Positions 35,082 through 44,845 of a DNA stretch of 64,000 bases are shown one piece after another (position 1 is the first letter of the stretch; each line of letters starts with the position of its first letter). Below the pieces are notes generated by a model, which searched no databases, was not told the origin of the DNA, and was given only the letters and a program-made list of their open reading frames with translations. Where the stretch lies: positions 62,001-126,000 of the forward strand of contig JAWLGR010000010.1 in NCBI GenBank assembly GCA_041684965.1, read 5' to 3'. Source of the DNA: Mariniphaga sp041684965. Lineage in GTDB: Bacteria; Bacteroidota; Bacteroidia; Bacteroidales; Prolixibacteraceae. The position numbers and the translations under genes are program-made.

Positions 35082-35315
35082 ATGTGGAAACAAAAACCAA
35101 CTTCAGCAATGGAATATGCATCGTTTTACGGGAATATTTACAGATGTCCCTTTAACCGGAGGTTAAAAACATGTCCTTTTTATTCACAAAATCAAATTTC
35201 TTTCGAGGAGAAACTAGCATGGTTTGAAGACATGGGAATAGCAGAAAAAGATACAATTGTGAAACACCATAACAGGTGCGCAGCAGAACGGTCAAAATCA
35301 CACGTAATTTTTTAG
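35082..35315 (+). CDS. Small cysteine-containing protein, unknown function
   Basis: This 77-residue frame contains CPFNRRLKTCPFY followed by SFEEKLAWFEDMGI and a final HHNRCAAERS. The pattern CP-x4-7-CPF, then E-K-x-x-W and H-x2-3-C, looks like short conserved Bacteroidota proteins that may bind a metal through Cys and His. It is isolated, has no clear promoter, and the downstream gene is convergent. The call rests on the ordered Cys and His residues and could be wrong. Confidence 0.45.
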   Translation: MWKQKPTSAMEYASFYGNIYRCPFNRRLKTCPFYSQNQISFEEKLAWFEDMGIAEKDTIVKHHNRCAAERSKSHVIF

Positions 35316-35371
35316 CATGAATGTATTTGCCATATTCTCCCTGGCATGAATATCTCTCCTGACTTAATCTT

Positions 35372-36616
35372 TTAATATAAAACAATTTTTCTGGTATCTA
35401 CCGTAATATTTTGTGCATTCATTAAATGAACTAAATAAATGCCATCACCTGGCCATGTGGAAAGGTCAATATTAGTTTGATAAGATTTAATGGGAGCAGA
35501 ATAAATAATTTGACCCAATAAAGTTACGATTTTCAAAGTATAACCTTCCATAGACGGGTAATTACTTCCAAATTCAATTGTGATATGATCATTTGCCGGA
35601 TTAGGATATATTTTGATGGCATACCCCTTATTAAAATCTGGTAAACCGACATTAATCTTTAAAGTATCAGTAACAGCAAGGTACAATGTATCAGTACAGA
35701 TGTTTTCAGCAAACTCATATCTGGTATAGTGCTCTATAATACTATCACATCCACCAAAAGTTGTTATAAGGCTATCAATATTTTCAGGGTATACTTTGGG
35801 CGATATTTCCCGGAAAAAAACATCTGACACATACACTATGCTTGTGTCTTTAAGAATTGTATCACGACAACTAATTGAATTAAAAACCCTTGTAATTTCA
35901 GTTGATGATAAAACTCTGTTCCAAATAGCTATATCATCTAAGCTTCCATAAAATGGCTCAAATCCGTCACAAGTGCCAAAATTTAAAGGTAAACCTTTTA
36001 AAATGGTGTTAATCAGACCAGATTCCATTTCTGTAGTATTCTGCAATACTCCGTCGATATAGAGCAATAATTGTTTTGATTTGGTATTTCTTACAAAAAC
36101 CACATTATGCCAGGCGTTATCATTATAAACATTTCCGGACGTAACGGAGTTATGAAGTATATTATGTTCCAGGCCATTTGCCCGGCTGTTGGCCATATGT
36201 CTGACACCCCAACCGCCATGGCTTAAACCATCATGATATCTGACAAAATTACCTATTGAATTACCAATGTTTTGATATTTAAACCAAACAGAACAAGTAA
36301 ATGAAATAGTATCAAAAGCTACAAAATCGGAGTTTAAAAAGCTGATTGAATTATCTGAAAATCGATAAGCACTATTGGAATTTCCAAACCTGTCACTTGT
36401 CAATTCAGCACCATTAACGATTCCATTATGACCGTTACCACTTTCATCATTGGCATTGCCATTAAAGGGCCACCAACCAACCAAATCATCGGTTGGAATG
36501 TATGCAGGGACATTTTGAGCATAAACATCTGTATTGTCATTCCATTGCACAGCTTCTTTCCCATATAAATATAAAGTTATTAACTGTACAAGGAAAATTA
36601 TTACCAGGTTTTTCAT
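35372..36616 (-). CDS. Secreted LamG-domain protein with T9SS sorting signal
   Basis: The 414-residue protein has an N-terminal signal peptide (MKNLVIIFLVQLITLYLYG) and a LamG/concanavalin-like domain (DLVGWWPFNGNANDESGNGH through YGSLDDIAIWNRVLS, about residues 43-245). The C-terminal type A T9SS domain contains IYPNPANDHITIEF and GIYLVHL. Such proteins are exported by the type IX system and attached to the cell surface or released. A central segment with repeated Cys-Asp-Ser phrases (TFGGCDSIIEHY) is typical of Bacteroidota secreted adhesin-like proteins. The ligand is unknown. Confidence 0.88.
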   Translation of the reverse strand: MKNLVIIFLVQLITLYLYGKEAVQWNDNTDVYAQNVPAYIPTDDLVGWWPFNGNANDESGNGHNGIVNGAELTSDRFGNSNSAYRFSDNSISFLNSDFVAFDTISFTCSVWFKYQNIGNSIGNFVRYHDGLSHGGWGVRHMANSRANGLEHNILHNSVTSGNVYNDNAWHNVVFVRNTKSKQLLLYIDGVLQNTTEMESGLINTILKGLPLNFGTCDGFEPFYGSLDDIAIWNRVLSSTEITRVFNSISCRDTILKDTSIVYVSDVFFREISPKVYPENIDSLITTFGGCDSIIEHYTRYEFAENICTDTLYLAVTDTLKINVGLPDFNKGYAIKIYPNPANDHITIEFGSNYPSMEGYTLKIVTLLGQIIYSAPIKSYQTNIDLSTWPGDGIYLVHLMNAQNITVDTRKIVLY

Positions 36617-36819
36617 AAGTGGTTTGATTTTTTAGTTTCAAAAATAAACTTTTTATTTAACTAACAGTAATGATTCAGAATGTTCGGTGGAATTGGAAAC
36701 CACTTTACCCGTCCAACCTTTCAGTAAAAAGCTTTGATTTGGTTGGATTGCTCTTTTTTCCCATTTAGGTCTCAAGTTTTCCTATGAGGGATCTTCATTG
36801 CCAATCGATTAAAATATCT

Positions 36820-37620
36820 TCAGATTTTAACTACATTCCCGGTAAAATTGTAAAACACCTGGTCGCCGGCTAATTTTTTCATTTCAGGCAACAGATCCAC
36901 CCCTGTGCAATGACAGATGCCAAGATTTTCAGGTTTCAGCTTATTAAAATAGTCCAGCACAGACCGGCGCTGCTTCTGCGGAGCATTTTTCAGGTGAAAA
37001 CCACCGGTTATCAGATTTACCGGCATCCGGAACAGACGGCGTGCTTCCTCCACAATGTTGGTAATACCCCGGTGCGAACAGCTGCTGAGCACCGATAATT
37101 TCTTATCGTTCACAATGGCAAGAAACAGTTCATCGTTGAACTCATCATTTACAATACCATCTCCTTTATCGGTGTAAAAATAACTGAAACTGGTATCTTC
37201 AGGATAAATAACCGGAATGTTGGGGACAATATATACTCCTGAATCGATTTCTGTTACCTCCATTACAAAGCGCAATCTGCTTTTAAACTTCTCAGGAATG
37301 GCAGGGGTCCCTATAAAATCCCTGCTGTTGTTGTACTTTTTATCGAACACTTCTTTTTTCAGGTATACAGGCGCATCGTTGTTTTCGTTCATGAAGGAAA
37401 CCAATCCGCCGGTATGATCGTAGTGGCCATGACTGATAACCAGGGCATCCACTTTGCTGATGTCGATCTCCATAGCTTTGGCATTCGATAAAAAAGCAGA
37501 ACTCTGACCGGTGTCAAAGAGTATTCTGCGCCGGCCAGTATCGAGATAAAAAGAAAGACCGTGTTCAGATACCAGACCCGGCTGGTAAACCAGATTTTCT
37601 ATGAGGGTAGTTATTTTCAC
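36820..37620 (-). CDS. MBL-fold metallohydrolase
   Basis: I favour a GTG start at 37620, because the protein then begins VKITTLIENLVYQPGL, the usual start for this group. The frame opens at 37686 with 22 additional hydrophobic residues that look unrelated. The resulting 266-residue protein carries SHGHYDHTGG, the HxHxDH metal-binding motif of the metallo-beta-lactamase fold, and later SSCSHRG and TGGFHL. It resembles the 7,8-dihydropterin-6-methyl-type or beta-lactamase-fold hydrolases seen in archaea and bacteria. The specific reaction is not inferable. It is transcribed in the same direction as the GH27 gene upstream. Confidence 0.8.
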   Translation of the reverse strand: MKITTLIENLVYQPGLVSEHGLSFYLDTGRRRILFDTGQSSAFLSNAKAMEIDISKVDALVISHGHYDHTGGLVSFMNENNDAPVYLKKEVFDKKYNNSRDFIGTPAIPEKFKSRLRFVMEVTEIDSGVYIVPNIPVIYPEDTSFSYFYTDKGDGIVNDEFNDELFLAIVNDKKLSVLSSCSHRGITNIVEEARRLFRMPVNLITGGFHLKNAPQKQRRSVLDYFNKLKPENLGICHCTGVDLLPEMKKLAGDQVFYNFTGNVVKI

Positions 37621-37744
37621 AGGTAAAATAATAAACTTTAAAGGTAACAATTGACGGGCAATATTGAACAACAATGTAAAAAACATTAGTAATCGGAAAA
37701 GAAGTTGCTGCTTATCTGTTTCCGCCCAACTCTATAGGGTGAAA

Positions 37745-39037
37745 TTAAGTATTTACTTTCTCATTAAATTGAAAGACATTATAGGGTAACGATTCACCGT
37801 TAATTTTCAAAACCACAACACCATGAGGAGGAACAGTTTTAGAAATGGAATTATCGTATGAGGTTGAAAAAGTTTCTTTCGTCCACAAGTCTTTGGTAAT
37901 GTAACCCTTTGACGGGTTTATCCCCACAGATTCCAAATCAAAACGGATTGTTTCACTTTCACCTGTCCGGTTCAAAAGAGCTACAGCCACCTGGCCACTC
38001 ATTGTTGAAATCAAAGGTTTTCCCCAAACTTCCAATTCACCGTAATCAATTAATCTACGTGCCTGATATACAAATTTACTTTGATTCAAAGCAATGATCT
38101 CAGCATTGGTAATAATCTCCTTTGTCTGCTCCGACATTGTTGTTAAGTCATTGCCTAATAACAATGGAGAATGCATCATACACCACATTGTAAAGTGTGT
38201 TTTGTCTTCTTCATATGTCATTCCCCTACCTACCTGCAGCATATCCATATCATTGTAATGTCCGTATGAACAATACATCCATAAGTCCGCATTCAAATCT
38301 ATTATTTTAAGTATCGATTCAAAAGAATTTGTAATATCACCGGAAATTCTCCAGGAATCAGCAACTCCCGTAACCCATTTTCCGGGAAATTCCCAACGGC
38401 AGACATTATAAATAACAGAAGGCTTTATTCTCCGGGCTATTTGTCCAATTTCAGTATACCGGTTCTGTTCATCAAGTCCTAACCACTGGCCGCCACACCA
38501 ATCAACTTTTATGAAATCAAAATCCCATTCATTTAGAAATAACTGTAAATCCTGTTCTTCATGACCATAAAGTCCCATTCCAACGCCAATAGTATCTTTA
38601 TCCCACCACGATGCACAGGTGTTGATTCCCGCATCTGAATATATACCTGCTTTCAGGCCTCTTGAATGAATGTATTGAGATATGCTTTTCATTCCTGAAG
38701 GAAACCGGTCCTTATGAGAAATAATCTGCCCATTTGCATCCCTTCCTCCAAAATATCCATCATCAATGTTAATAAAACGATATCCGGCTTCTGTCAGGTT
38801 AAGTTTAATCATTGCATCGGCCTGGTCTTTGATAATATCTTCGTTTATATTAATTCTGTAATTATTCCAGCTGGCCCATCCCATTAATGGAGTTTTGTTA
38901 AAGTGCTCTTCCTGTTCATTTTGATTTTGTATAGATTGAACATTACAAGAAACGATTAAGAATAAAATAATTGGGATGTTTAAAAGTTTAAACACGATAA
39001 AAGGGTTATTATTCCAATTGATCTGCTTATTTGTCAT
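37745..39037 (-). CDS. Glycoside hydrolase family 27 (alpha-galactosidase-like) lipoprotein
   Basis: The 430-residue protein has a lipoprotein signal with the lipobox FLIVSC and Cys31. The GH27 barrel follows: GWASWNNYRININE, then YRFINIDDGYF, then the nucleophile Asp179 in FIKVDWCGG and the acid/base Asp234 in WRISGDI. The C-terminal beta domain follows at about residue 330. GH27 enzymes release alpha-linked galactose (or N-acetylgalactosamine). It is on the minus strand, and no SusC/SusD pair sits next to it, so it is not part of a classical polysaccharide utilisation locus within the window. Confidence 0.9.
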   Translation of the reverse strand: MTNKQINWNNNPFIVFKLLNIPIILFLIVSCNVQSIQNQNEQEEHFNKTPLMGWASWNNYRININEDIIKDQADAMIKLNLTEAGYRFINIDDGYFGGRDANGQIISHKDRFPSGMKSISQYIHSRGLKAGIYSDAGINTCASWWDKDTIGVGMGLYGHEEQDLQLFLNEWDFDFIKVDWCGGQWLGLDEQNRYTEIGQIARRIKPSVIYNVCRWEFPGKWVTGVADSWRISGDITNSFESILKIIDLNADLWMYCSYGHYNDMDMLQVGRGMTYEEDKTHFTMWCMMHSPLLLGNDLTTMSEQTKEIITNAEIIALNQSKFVYQARRLIDYGELEVWGKPLISTMSGQVAVALLNRTGESETIRFDLESVGINPSKGYITKDLWTKETFSTSYDNSISKTVPPHGVVVLKINGESLPYNVFQFNEKVNT

Positions 39038-39197
39038 TTCAATTTAGGTTTTAAATTTTTCACAACAAATATAAACTTAATTCTACAGAATTTTCTGCTG
39101 TTTATAAAAGCTTCTCATGTAAACTTTAATGTCAGCAGCTTACTCATCAATTAACAGGATTAAACCATAAAAAGGGTTGCAATAGCTAATTTAATCC

Positions 39198-41222
39198 CTA
39201 CCAGATATCGGCTCTGTTCTCTTTCGGCAGGAACATATAATCACCTTCATTCACATCAAATGCTTCATGAAACTGCGGCATATTGCGCAACGGTCCCAGC
39301 ACGCGGAACCTGCCCAGAGAATGAACATCCTCCTTTGTAAGGCGCAGGATTTCCTTATCGCGTACGTTTCCTGCCCACAAATGAGCGTAAGCCAGGAAGA
39401 ATCGCTGGTCAGGCGTTAGGCAGTCGATGGATTTCTTCTGATTGCTTCCATTATGAAATGCCTGGTAGGCAATATTTAGACCGCCCAGATCGGCTATATT
39501 TTCGCCCAATGTAAGCTTCCCGTCAGCCCGCATTGTATCAAGTACAAAAAATTCATTGTATTGGTCGACCAGTACCTGAGCTCTTTCATCGAATCGCCGG
39601 GCGTCTTCTTCCGTCCACCAGTCGTTCAGATTGCCATCTTTGTCGTACTTACGTCCCTGGTCGTCGAATCCGTGAGTGATTTCGTGCCCGATTACCACAC
39701 CAATAGCTCCATAGTTCACAGCATCATCGGCATCGAGATAGAAAAACGGAGGCTGAAGGATGGCGGCCGGGAAAGCAATTTCATTCATTGACGGACTGTA
39801 ATAGGCATTCACCATTTGTGGTGGCATGTACCATTCCATTTTATCGACCGGTTTATTGATTTTATTTCTATTGTACTCAGCATTAAATAAACGGGAACGC
39901 ATGACGTTCTCAAAATAGCTGTCGCGATTTACTTCCAGTCCGGAATAATCGCGCCACTTATCGGGGTAACCAATTTTTACGTTAATTGTTGCCAGCTTCT
40001 CATGCGCTTTCTCCCTGGTTGAATCGTCCATCCATTCCAGTTTATTAATACGCTGTCCCAAAGCTATCCTGAGATTTTCTACCAGGTCAATCATGCGTTC
40101 CTTCGCTTCAGGCGGAAAATACCTGGCAACATAAAGCTGCCCGATTGCTTCGCTCAATGCACTGCTGGTAGTTCCCTGCACTCTTTTCCAGCGGGCACGG
40201 TCCTCTTCCTGCCCACTCATTATTTTTCCATAGAAGTAAAAATTTTGACTTACAAATTCAGAAGAAAGAAAGGGGGCTGCATTATTTATCATATTCCAGC
40301 TAAGGTAGTCTTTCCAGTGCTCAACAGGTATCTCATTCATCAGGATGCCCACCTCCTTAATAAATCCTGGCATACCTACATTTATTTCCTCCTGGTTTGG
40401 AAAGCCAAGCGTGGCAAAGAACCCTTGCCAGTTGAAACCAGGTGAAAGTGTCATCAAACCAGTCAGGTTCATCTTATTATAGGTAGCATGAGGGTTTCTA
40501 CGTTCCATACGTGTCATTGAAGCTTCGGCCAGCCGGGTTTCAATTTTCATGATGGTTTGCGCTTTTTCTTTAGCAGCAGCCCCGTTTGTACCAGTTAGCC
40601 GGAACATTCTGGCTATGTGCTCTGTGTATTCTTTGCGGATTTCTCTGGAACGTTCATCCTGACCAGTGTAGTAATCGCGATCGCTCAGGCCTAGTCCGCC
40701 CTGATATAACTGAGCTATGACCCAGTCGCTGTTTTGCTTATCAGCAGCCCCAAAGAATGAAAATAAGGTGCCGTTACCTTTCAGGTGGTATTTAACAATC
40801 AGTTCCTGAATATCATCTATGGTTTTTACTGAAGAAATTTCCTCTAAGTAAGGCTTCAAGGGGGCTGCTCCCAGCTCTTCAATCTTAACAGTATCCATCC
40901 CTTCATTATAAAAATCAGCTATTTTTTTGCCAACAGAGCCGGATTCGTGCTCTGATGCAATAATTTCCTCAAACAACACCAGTAACTGTTTTTCAGCTTC
41001 ATCACGTAACTTATCGAAAGTACCATAGCGGCTTTTATCGCCAGGCAGCGGGTTCTGTATTTTCCATCTACCATTGGCATATTGATCGAAATCCTGTGCC
41101 GGATCTATTGTAGTATCAAGGTTGTTAATATTAATCCCTGCTGAATTATATTTGTTACTGCAGGCATAAAAGAACACTGTCAAGAGTAGTACGACCGTTT
41201 TTAAATAAAATCCTTTTTTCAT
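39198..41222 (-). CDS. M13 (neprilysin/PepO) family metallopeptidase lipoprotein
   Basis: The 674-residue protein has a lipoprotein signal (lipobox FFYAC) and the zinc-binding motif HEITH at 513-517, with the third ligand Glu574 in GENIADLGG. NAYY and conserved C-terminal features (CLTPDQRFFLAYAHLWAG) are also present. M13 enzymes are zinc endopeptidases that cleave small peptides, here in the periplasm or at the outer membrane. It is monocistronic on the minus strand; the upstream spacer is about 200 bases. Whether it degrades the lasso peptides or other small peptides cannot be told. Confidence 0.92.
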   Translation of the reverse strand: MKKGFYLKTVVLLLTVFFYACSNKYNSAGININNLDTTIDPAQDFDQYANGRWKIQNPLPGDKSRYGTFDKLRDEAEKQLLVLFEEIIASEHESGSVGKKIADFYNEGMDTVKIEELGAAPLKPYLEEISSVKTIDDIQELIVKYHLKGNGTLFSFFGAADKQNSDWVIAQLYQGGLGLSDRDYYTGQDERSREIRKEYTEHIARMFRLTGTNGAAAKEKAQTIMKIETRLAEASMTRMERRNPHATYNKMNLTGLMTLSPGFNWQGFFATLGFPNQEEINVGMPGFIKEVGILMNEIPVEHWKDYLSWNMINNAAPFLSSEFVSQNFYFYGKIMSGQEEDRARWKRVQGTTSSALSEAIGQLYVARYFPPEAKERMIDLVENLRIALGQRINKLEWMDDSTREKAHEKLATINVKIGYPDKWRDYSGLEVNRDSYFENVMRSRLFNAEYNRNKINKPVDKMEWYMPPQMVNAYYSPSMNEIAFPAAILQPPFFYLDADDAVNYGAIGVVIGHEITHGFDDQGRKYDKDGNLNDWWTEEDARRFDERAQVLVDQYNEFFVLDTMRADGKLTLGENIADLGGLNIAYQAFHNGSNQKKSIDCLTPDQRFFLAYAHLWAGNVRDKEILRLTKEDVHSLGRFRVLGPLRNMPQFHEAFDVNEGDYMFLPKENRADIW

Positions 41223-41429
41223 CTTTATCTTTATTTAGAATATCTGATTTGCAATTTCTTTTTAATGATGTGTGGAATACAATTTCCAATAAAAAATTAT
41301 AAGTTGAAAAAAAACCTCAATCATTACAGGCAAAATAATTTTGCAGGTACGGGAAATATCAAAGATCAGGCCATCAATGAAAGCTTGCAATAATATAGTG
41401 GTGCGACATAAAGCAACAAAAAATATTAC

Positions 41430-42221
41430 TTATTGGATGACAATTTCACTGGTGCTTTTTGTCCAGGCAGAGAAATAGCCCAGAGCCCCATTGGAAAGAT
41501 TGGACAAGGGGTTGGCAGGCGATGGCGAACCGGGATTCTGATTGACAAGTTCGCGCAGGGAGGAAAGGTATTCCCAGGCATTCCTGTCGATTGAAAACAG
41601 CTCCACTTTGGCCGTATCGCCCACTTCAAATAACTGGCTTCGCATTCGTACCTGAATATTTCTTCCATTAATGCTGCTGTCGTCAAAAACGATGATATCA
41701 TCTGCCTCATCAAATCGCTTACCGTTTTTATAAATTTTTACCCTGTAATAATTTTCCTCTTCATAAGGATCTGAAAAATAAAGCAGAATGCGATAACCAC
41801 TATCAAAGAAAGTTTGTTCAGCCTGGTATTCATAGCTTAAAGAATCAATTTCTACCAATTGATTTAATGTGGAAACCCCTGTATATTCATCTTTTCCAAT
41901 TTTTACTGTCAGCCGGTATACAGCTTGAAAATTTAATGGTAGATTCCTCAATATATATTGTCCCTGCCCGATTTCATCAGCTTTTATTCGAAATCCCGGA
42001 CTGCTTTCCAGGTAAACTTCTGCATTCTCTACTTTTAAGGTGGGTTCATTGCTGAAATAACTGGCGGTTTTTGAAATTTTTACGTCCAGTTCTGCATCGT
42101 TATGAGATAGATTACCTTCAATAACAACTGCCGGCTCCGATTCGTTTAAATCAATTTCAATAACCTTTTCGCAGCTTACTACAACGAAAAACAGAAAAAA
42201 TATGTAAATTATCTTGTTCAT
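41430..42221 (-). CDS. DUF4249 lipoprotein
   Basis: Starting at 42221 gives MNKIIYIFFLFFVVVSC, a lipoprotein signal with Cys17; the frame opens 12 codons earlier. The approximately 263-residue protein shows the DUF4249 pattern: an EKVIEIDLNESEPAVVIEGNL start followed by beta-rich repeats with VYRLTVKIGKDEYTG. Such proteins are commonly encoded next to TonB-dependent receptors of Bacteroidota, and here the receptor gene is immediately upstream on the same strand. It may be a surface lipoprotein of the receptor complex. The substrate is unknown. Confidence 0.88.
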   Translation of the reverse strand: MNKIIYIFFLFFVVVSCEKVIEIDLNESEPAVVIEGNLSHNDAELDVKISKTASYFSNEPTLKVENAEVYLESSPGFRIKADEIGQGQYILRNLPLNFQAVYRLTVKIGKDEYTGVSTLNQLVEIDSLSYEYQAEQTFFDSGYRILLYFSDPYEEENYYRVKIYKNGKRFDEADDIIVFDDSSINGRNIQVRMRSQLFEVGDTAKVELFSIDRNAWEYLSSLRELVNQNPGSPSPANPLSNLSNGALGYFSAWTKSTSEIVIQ

Positions 42222-42261
42222 TGTAATTACTTTTGTAAAAATACTTTTCATTCTCATTTTT

Positions 42262-44589
42262 TTAGAACCTGAACCTGTAACTCACTGAAGGAATAGCTTT
42301 AAAGAGCGACACCTGAACAGCTTCCGTCTCCAGAGGGTTATCCTCCTTAGCCCGGAAATCAATAAAATATGCATTTTCACGGGAGTAGGCATTGTAAACA
42401 GAAAAATTCCAGCTTGATTCATATCTGGCGGTTTTTTTGCGTTGCCACACCAGACCAATATCCAGACGGTGGTAATCGGGCATACGGTAACCATTCCGTT
42501 CGGTATAATAAGCTATAGCTTTCCCGTCAATTTCATACCTTCCACTGGGAAAGGTAACAGCATTGCCTGTATAGTATACCCATGTAGCAGAAAATTTTAG
42601 TTTTCTGCTCAAGTCGTACATAGCTACAACCGACAGGTCATGAGTACGGTCGTGCCGGGCCGGATAAGGGTTGCCATAATTAATTTCATCAAATTGTCTG
42701 AGGGTTCTCGACCATGTATAACCTACCCAGCCATTTAACCTGCCCATGCTTCGTTTAAACATCAATTCAGCACCGTATGCCCATCCCCTGCCAAATACCA
42801 GTTCGGCTTCTACTGTTGAATTAAAAATCAGTTCAGCGCCATTTTTATAATCAATCTGATTTTTTAAACCTTTATAATACGTTTCAAAAGAAAACTCGTA
42901 TTCATTGTTTTTGAAATTCCGGAAATACCCGAGCGATACCTGGTCGGCAATCTGGGGCTTCACGTTGTTGCTGCTTGGCAGCCATAAATCAGTAGGTGTA
43001 GTGGTAGTTGTATTTGTAAGCAAGTGCATAAATTGGTAAATACGGTTATAGGAAGCCTTAACGGCACTATGGTCGTTAAGCAGGTAATTTATTGCCAAAC
43101 GTGGTTCAAGTCCCCCCTGCGTCCTGAAGAATTCACCACTGTCTGCCAAAATTGTTTGAACCAAATCTCCGGCATCATTAAATTCGTAAAACTCCCCCGG
43201 ACCAATATTGCTGAACAAAGCATAGCGAAGGCCATAATATATTTTCAATCTGGAAAATAATCGCTGCTCACTGGAAAGGTATGCTGCCCATTCCAGGGCT
43301 CTCCGCCGTGAAATGTCGTCCGGGGGAATAAATGTTCCGTATCCTTCATTGACCGTTATCTCACCCGGCAAAATATTATGGCTGATAACATTGGCACCAA
43401 ACTTTAGTGTAAGGTTTGAACCGGCATACAAGGAGAAATCCTGTTTAAAGTTTATGTCTCTGATCTCAGAACGTATGGCAACATCAAGGTTTGTCCGGAT
43501 ATTAATATTATAGGAATAATTGCTGAAAATAAGGGAAGTGTTGGAAAACAAGCGATCGCTGAATATATGATTCCAGCGAAAAGTACCGGTAATGCTTCCC
43601 CAGTCGAAGCCAAATTCATTTTTATAACCAAAGTCATCCCGACCAAGGTAACCGGACAGAAAGATGCGGTTTCTGTCATTAAGTTTATAATTTGTTTTCA
43701 GGTTAAGATCATAAAAGTAGAGATAGGTGTTCCGGATGTCCTCATCGCCCGATAGTTTCAAAAACAAATCGGCATAGGTACGTCTTCCGCTCAGCATAAA
43801 CGAACTCTTATCTTTCACAAGGGGGCCTTCGATTGTTAAATTTGAAGAAATCAGTCCAAGGTTGCCGGTAACATCCAGGTTTCTGAGGTTCCCTTCTTTC
43901 ATCTGGATGTCGAGTACTGAAGAAGCCCGGCCACCATATTCAGCCGGCACAAAACCTTTCAGAAGTGTTGCATTTTTAATGGCTTCTGAATTAAACACAG
44001 AAAAGAAGCCCAGCAGGTGCGATGCACTGTATACAGGAGCCTCATCGAGCAGGATAAGGTTTTGGTCTATACCTCCACCACGCACATGAAAGCCGGCATT
44101 ACCCTCTCCCGCTGCTTTTACACCGGGGGTCAGCTGAATTGTTTTCAGGATATCCGCCTCACCAAAAATTACCGGTATGCTTTCCAGTTTTTTGGGAATC
44201 ATCTGCAACGAACCCATTTCTACTGATGTTACATTTTTATCAGCCTGCTCGCCCACTACAACAATATTTCCCAGAATGTAATTGGCGGGTGTAAGTTCTA
44301 CATCCAGTTTCAGATTTTGTTCCAGATTTATTTCTTGCACTATTGTTTCATATCCGATGTATTGATAACGAAAACGATAATAACCCGGTGGCAGCGGAAT
44401 CGAATAAAATCCATAATTGTTGGAAATGGTCCCTTCCGAACGAAAATCCTCCACAATAACCGATGCACCAGGTAAATCTTCACCCGTTAAAGCATCGCTG
44501 ATTTTCCCGCTCAGCACAACCCTGTTCTGAGAATTTGCCTGGAGAAAGCAAAAAAAGAACGATAAAAATATGATTAGATACCTGTGCAT
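42262..44589 (-). CDS. TonB-dependent outer-membrane receptor
   Basis: I chose the start at 44589 (MHRYLIIFLSFFFCFLQANSQ, a signal peptide) over the longer frame opening at 44610. The 775-residue protein has a carboxypeptidase-like regulatory domain (GKISDALTGEDLPGASV), a plug domain (around FHVRGGGIDQNLILLDEAPVYS) and a beta barrel ending in RFRF. The terminal Phe suits outer-membrane insertion. It is paired with DUF4249 (40 bases downstream), the standard receptor-lipoprotein arrangement. The imported substrate is unknown; a saccharide, peptide or siderophore are all possible. Confidence 0.92.
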   Translation of the reverse strand: MHRYLIIFLSFFFCFLQANSQNRVVLSGKISDALTGEDLPGASVIVEDFRSEGTISNNYGFYSIPLPPGYYRFRYQYIGYETIVQEINLEQNLKLDVELTPANYILGNIVVVGEQADKNVTSVEMGSLQMIPKKLESIPVIFGEADILKTIQLTPGVKAAGEGNAGFHVRGGGIDQNLILLDEAPVYSASHLLGFFSVFNSEAIKNATLLKGFVPAEYGGRASSVLDIQMKEGNLRNLDVTGNLGLISSNLTIEGPLVKDKSSFMLSGRRTYADLFLKLSGDEDIRNTYLYFYDLNLKTNYKLNDRNRIFLSGYLGRDDFGYKNEFGFDWGSITGTFRWNHIFSDRLFSNTSLIFSNYSYNINIRTNLDVAIRSEIRDINFKQDFSLYAGSNLTLKFGANVISHNILPGEITVNEGYGTFIPPDDISRRRALEWAAYLSSEQRLFSRLKIYYGLRYALFSNIGPGEFYEFNDAGDLVQTILADSGEFFRTQGGLEPRLAINYLLNDHSAVKASYNRIYQFMHLLTNTTTTTPTDLWLPSSNNVKPQIADQVSLGYFRNFKNNEYEFSFETYYKGLKNQIDYKNGAELIFNSTVEAELVFGRGWAYGAELMFKRSMGRLNGWVGYTWSRTLRQFDEINYGNPYPARHDRTHDLSVVAMYDLSRKLKFSATWVYYTGNAVTFPSGRYEIDGKAIAYYTERNGYRMPDYHRLDIGLVWQRKKTARYESSWNFSVYNAYSRENAYFIDFRAKEDNPLETEAVQVSLFKAIPSVSYRFRF

Positions 44590-44788
44590 GTCTCTCTGTT
44601 CGTTGGCCAAAAATAATAATAAACTTGATCGTTAATAAATATTTGCTAATTTTGGTGACCTTTTTTCCGGGAACATGAAGAGAGGTCGAACATGAATTAA
44701 AAACGGTTATAAAGTGAAATGAGCATGAGTAGTAATACACATCAACCGGAAATTATTAATCCCGATGCCTGTTGGGACATGCGAATTC

Positions 44789-44809
44789 CCTGCCTGTCCG
44801 TCAGGCAGG
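44789..44809 (+). promoter_or_regulatory. Hairpin in the EF-G-like gene leader
   Basis: CCTGCCTG at 44789-44796 and CAGGCAGG at 44802-44809 form an 8-bp stem with loop TCCGT. ACATG at 44777-44781 can pair with CATGT at 44810-44814 to extend it across a bulge. It lies 36 bases upstream of the EF-G-like start codon, so it may affect transcription or translation start. GCCTGC-type hairpins are also common interspersed repeats, so the function is uncertain. Confidence 0.5.
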
Positions 44810-44845
44810 CATGTTATACCATTAAAATCTTACAATTTTAATAAT

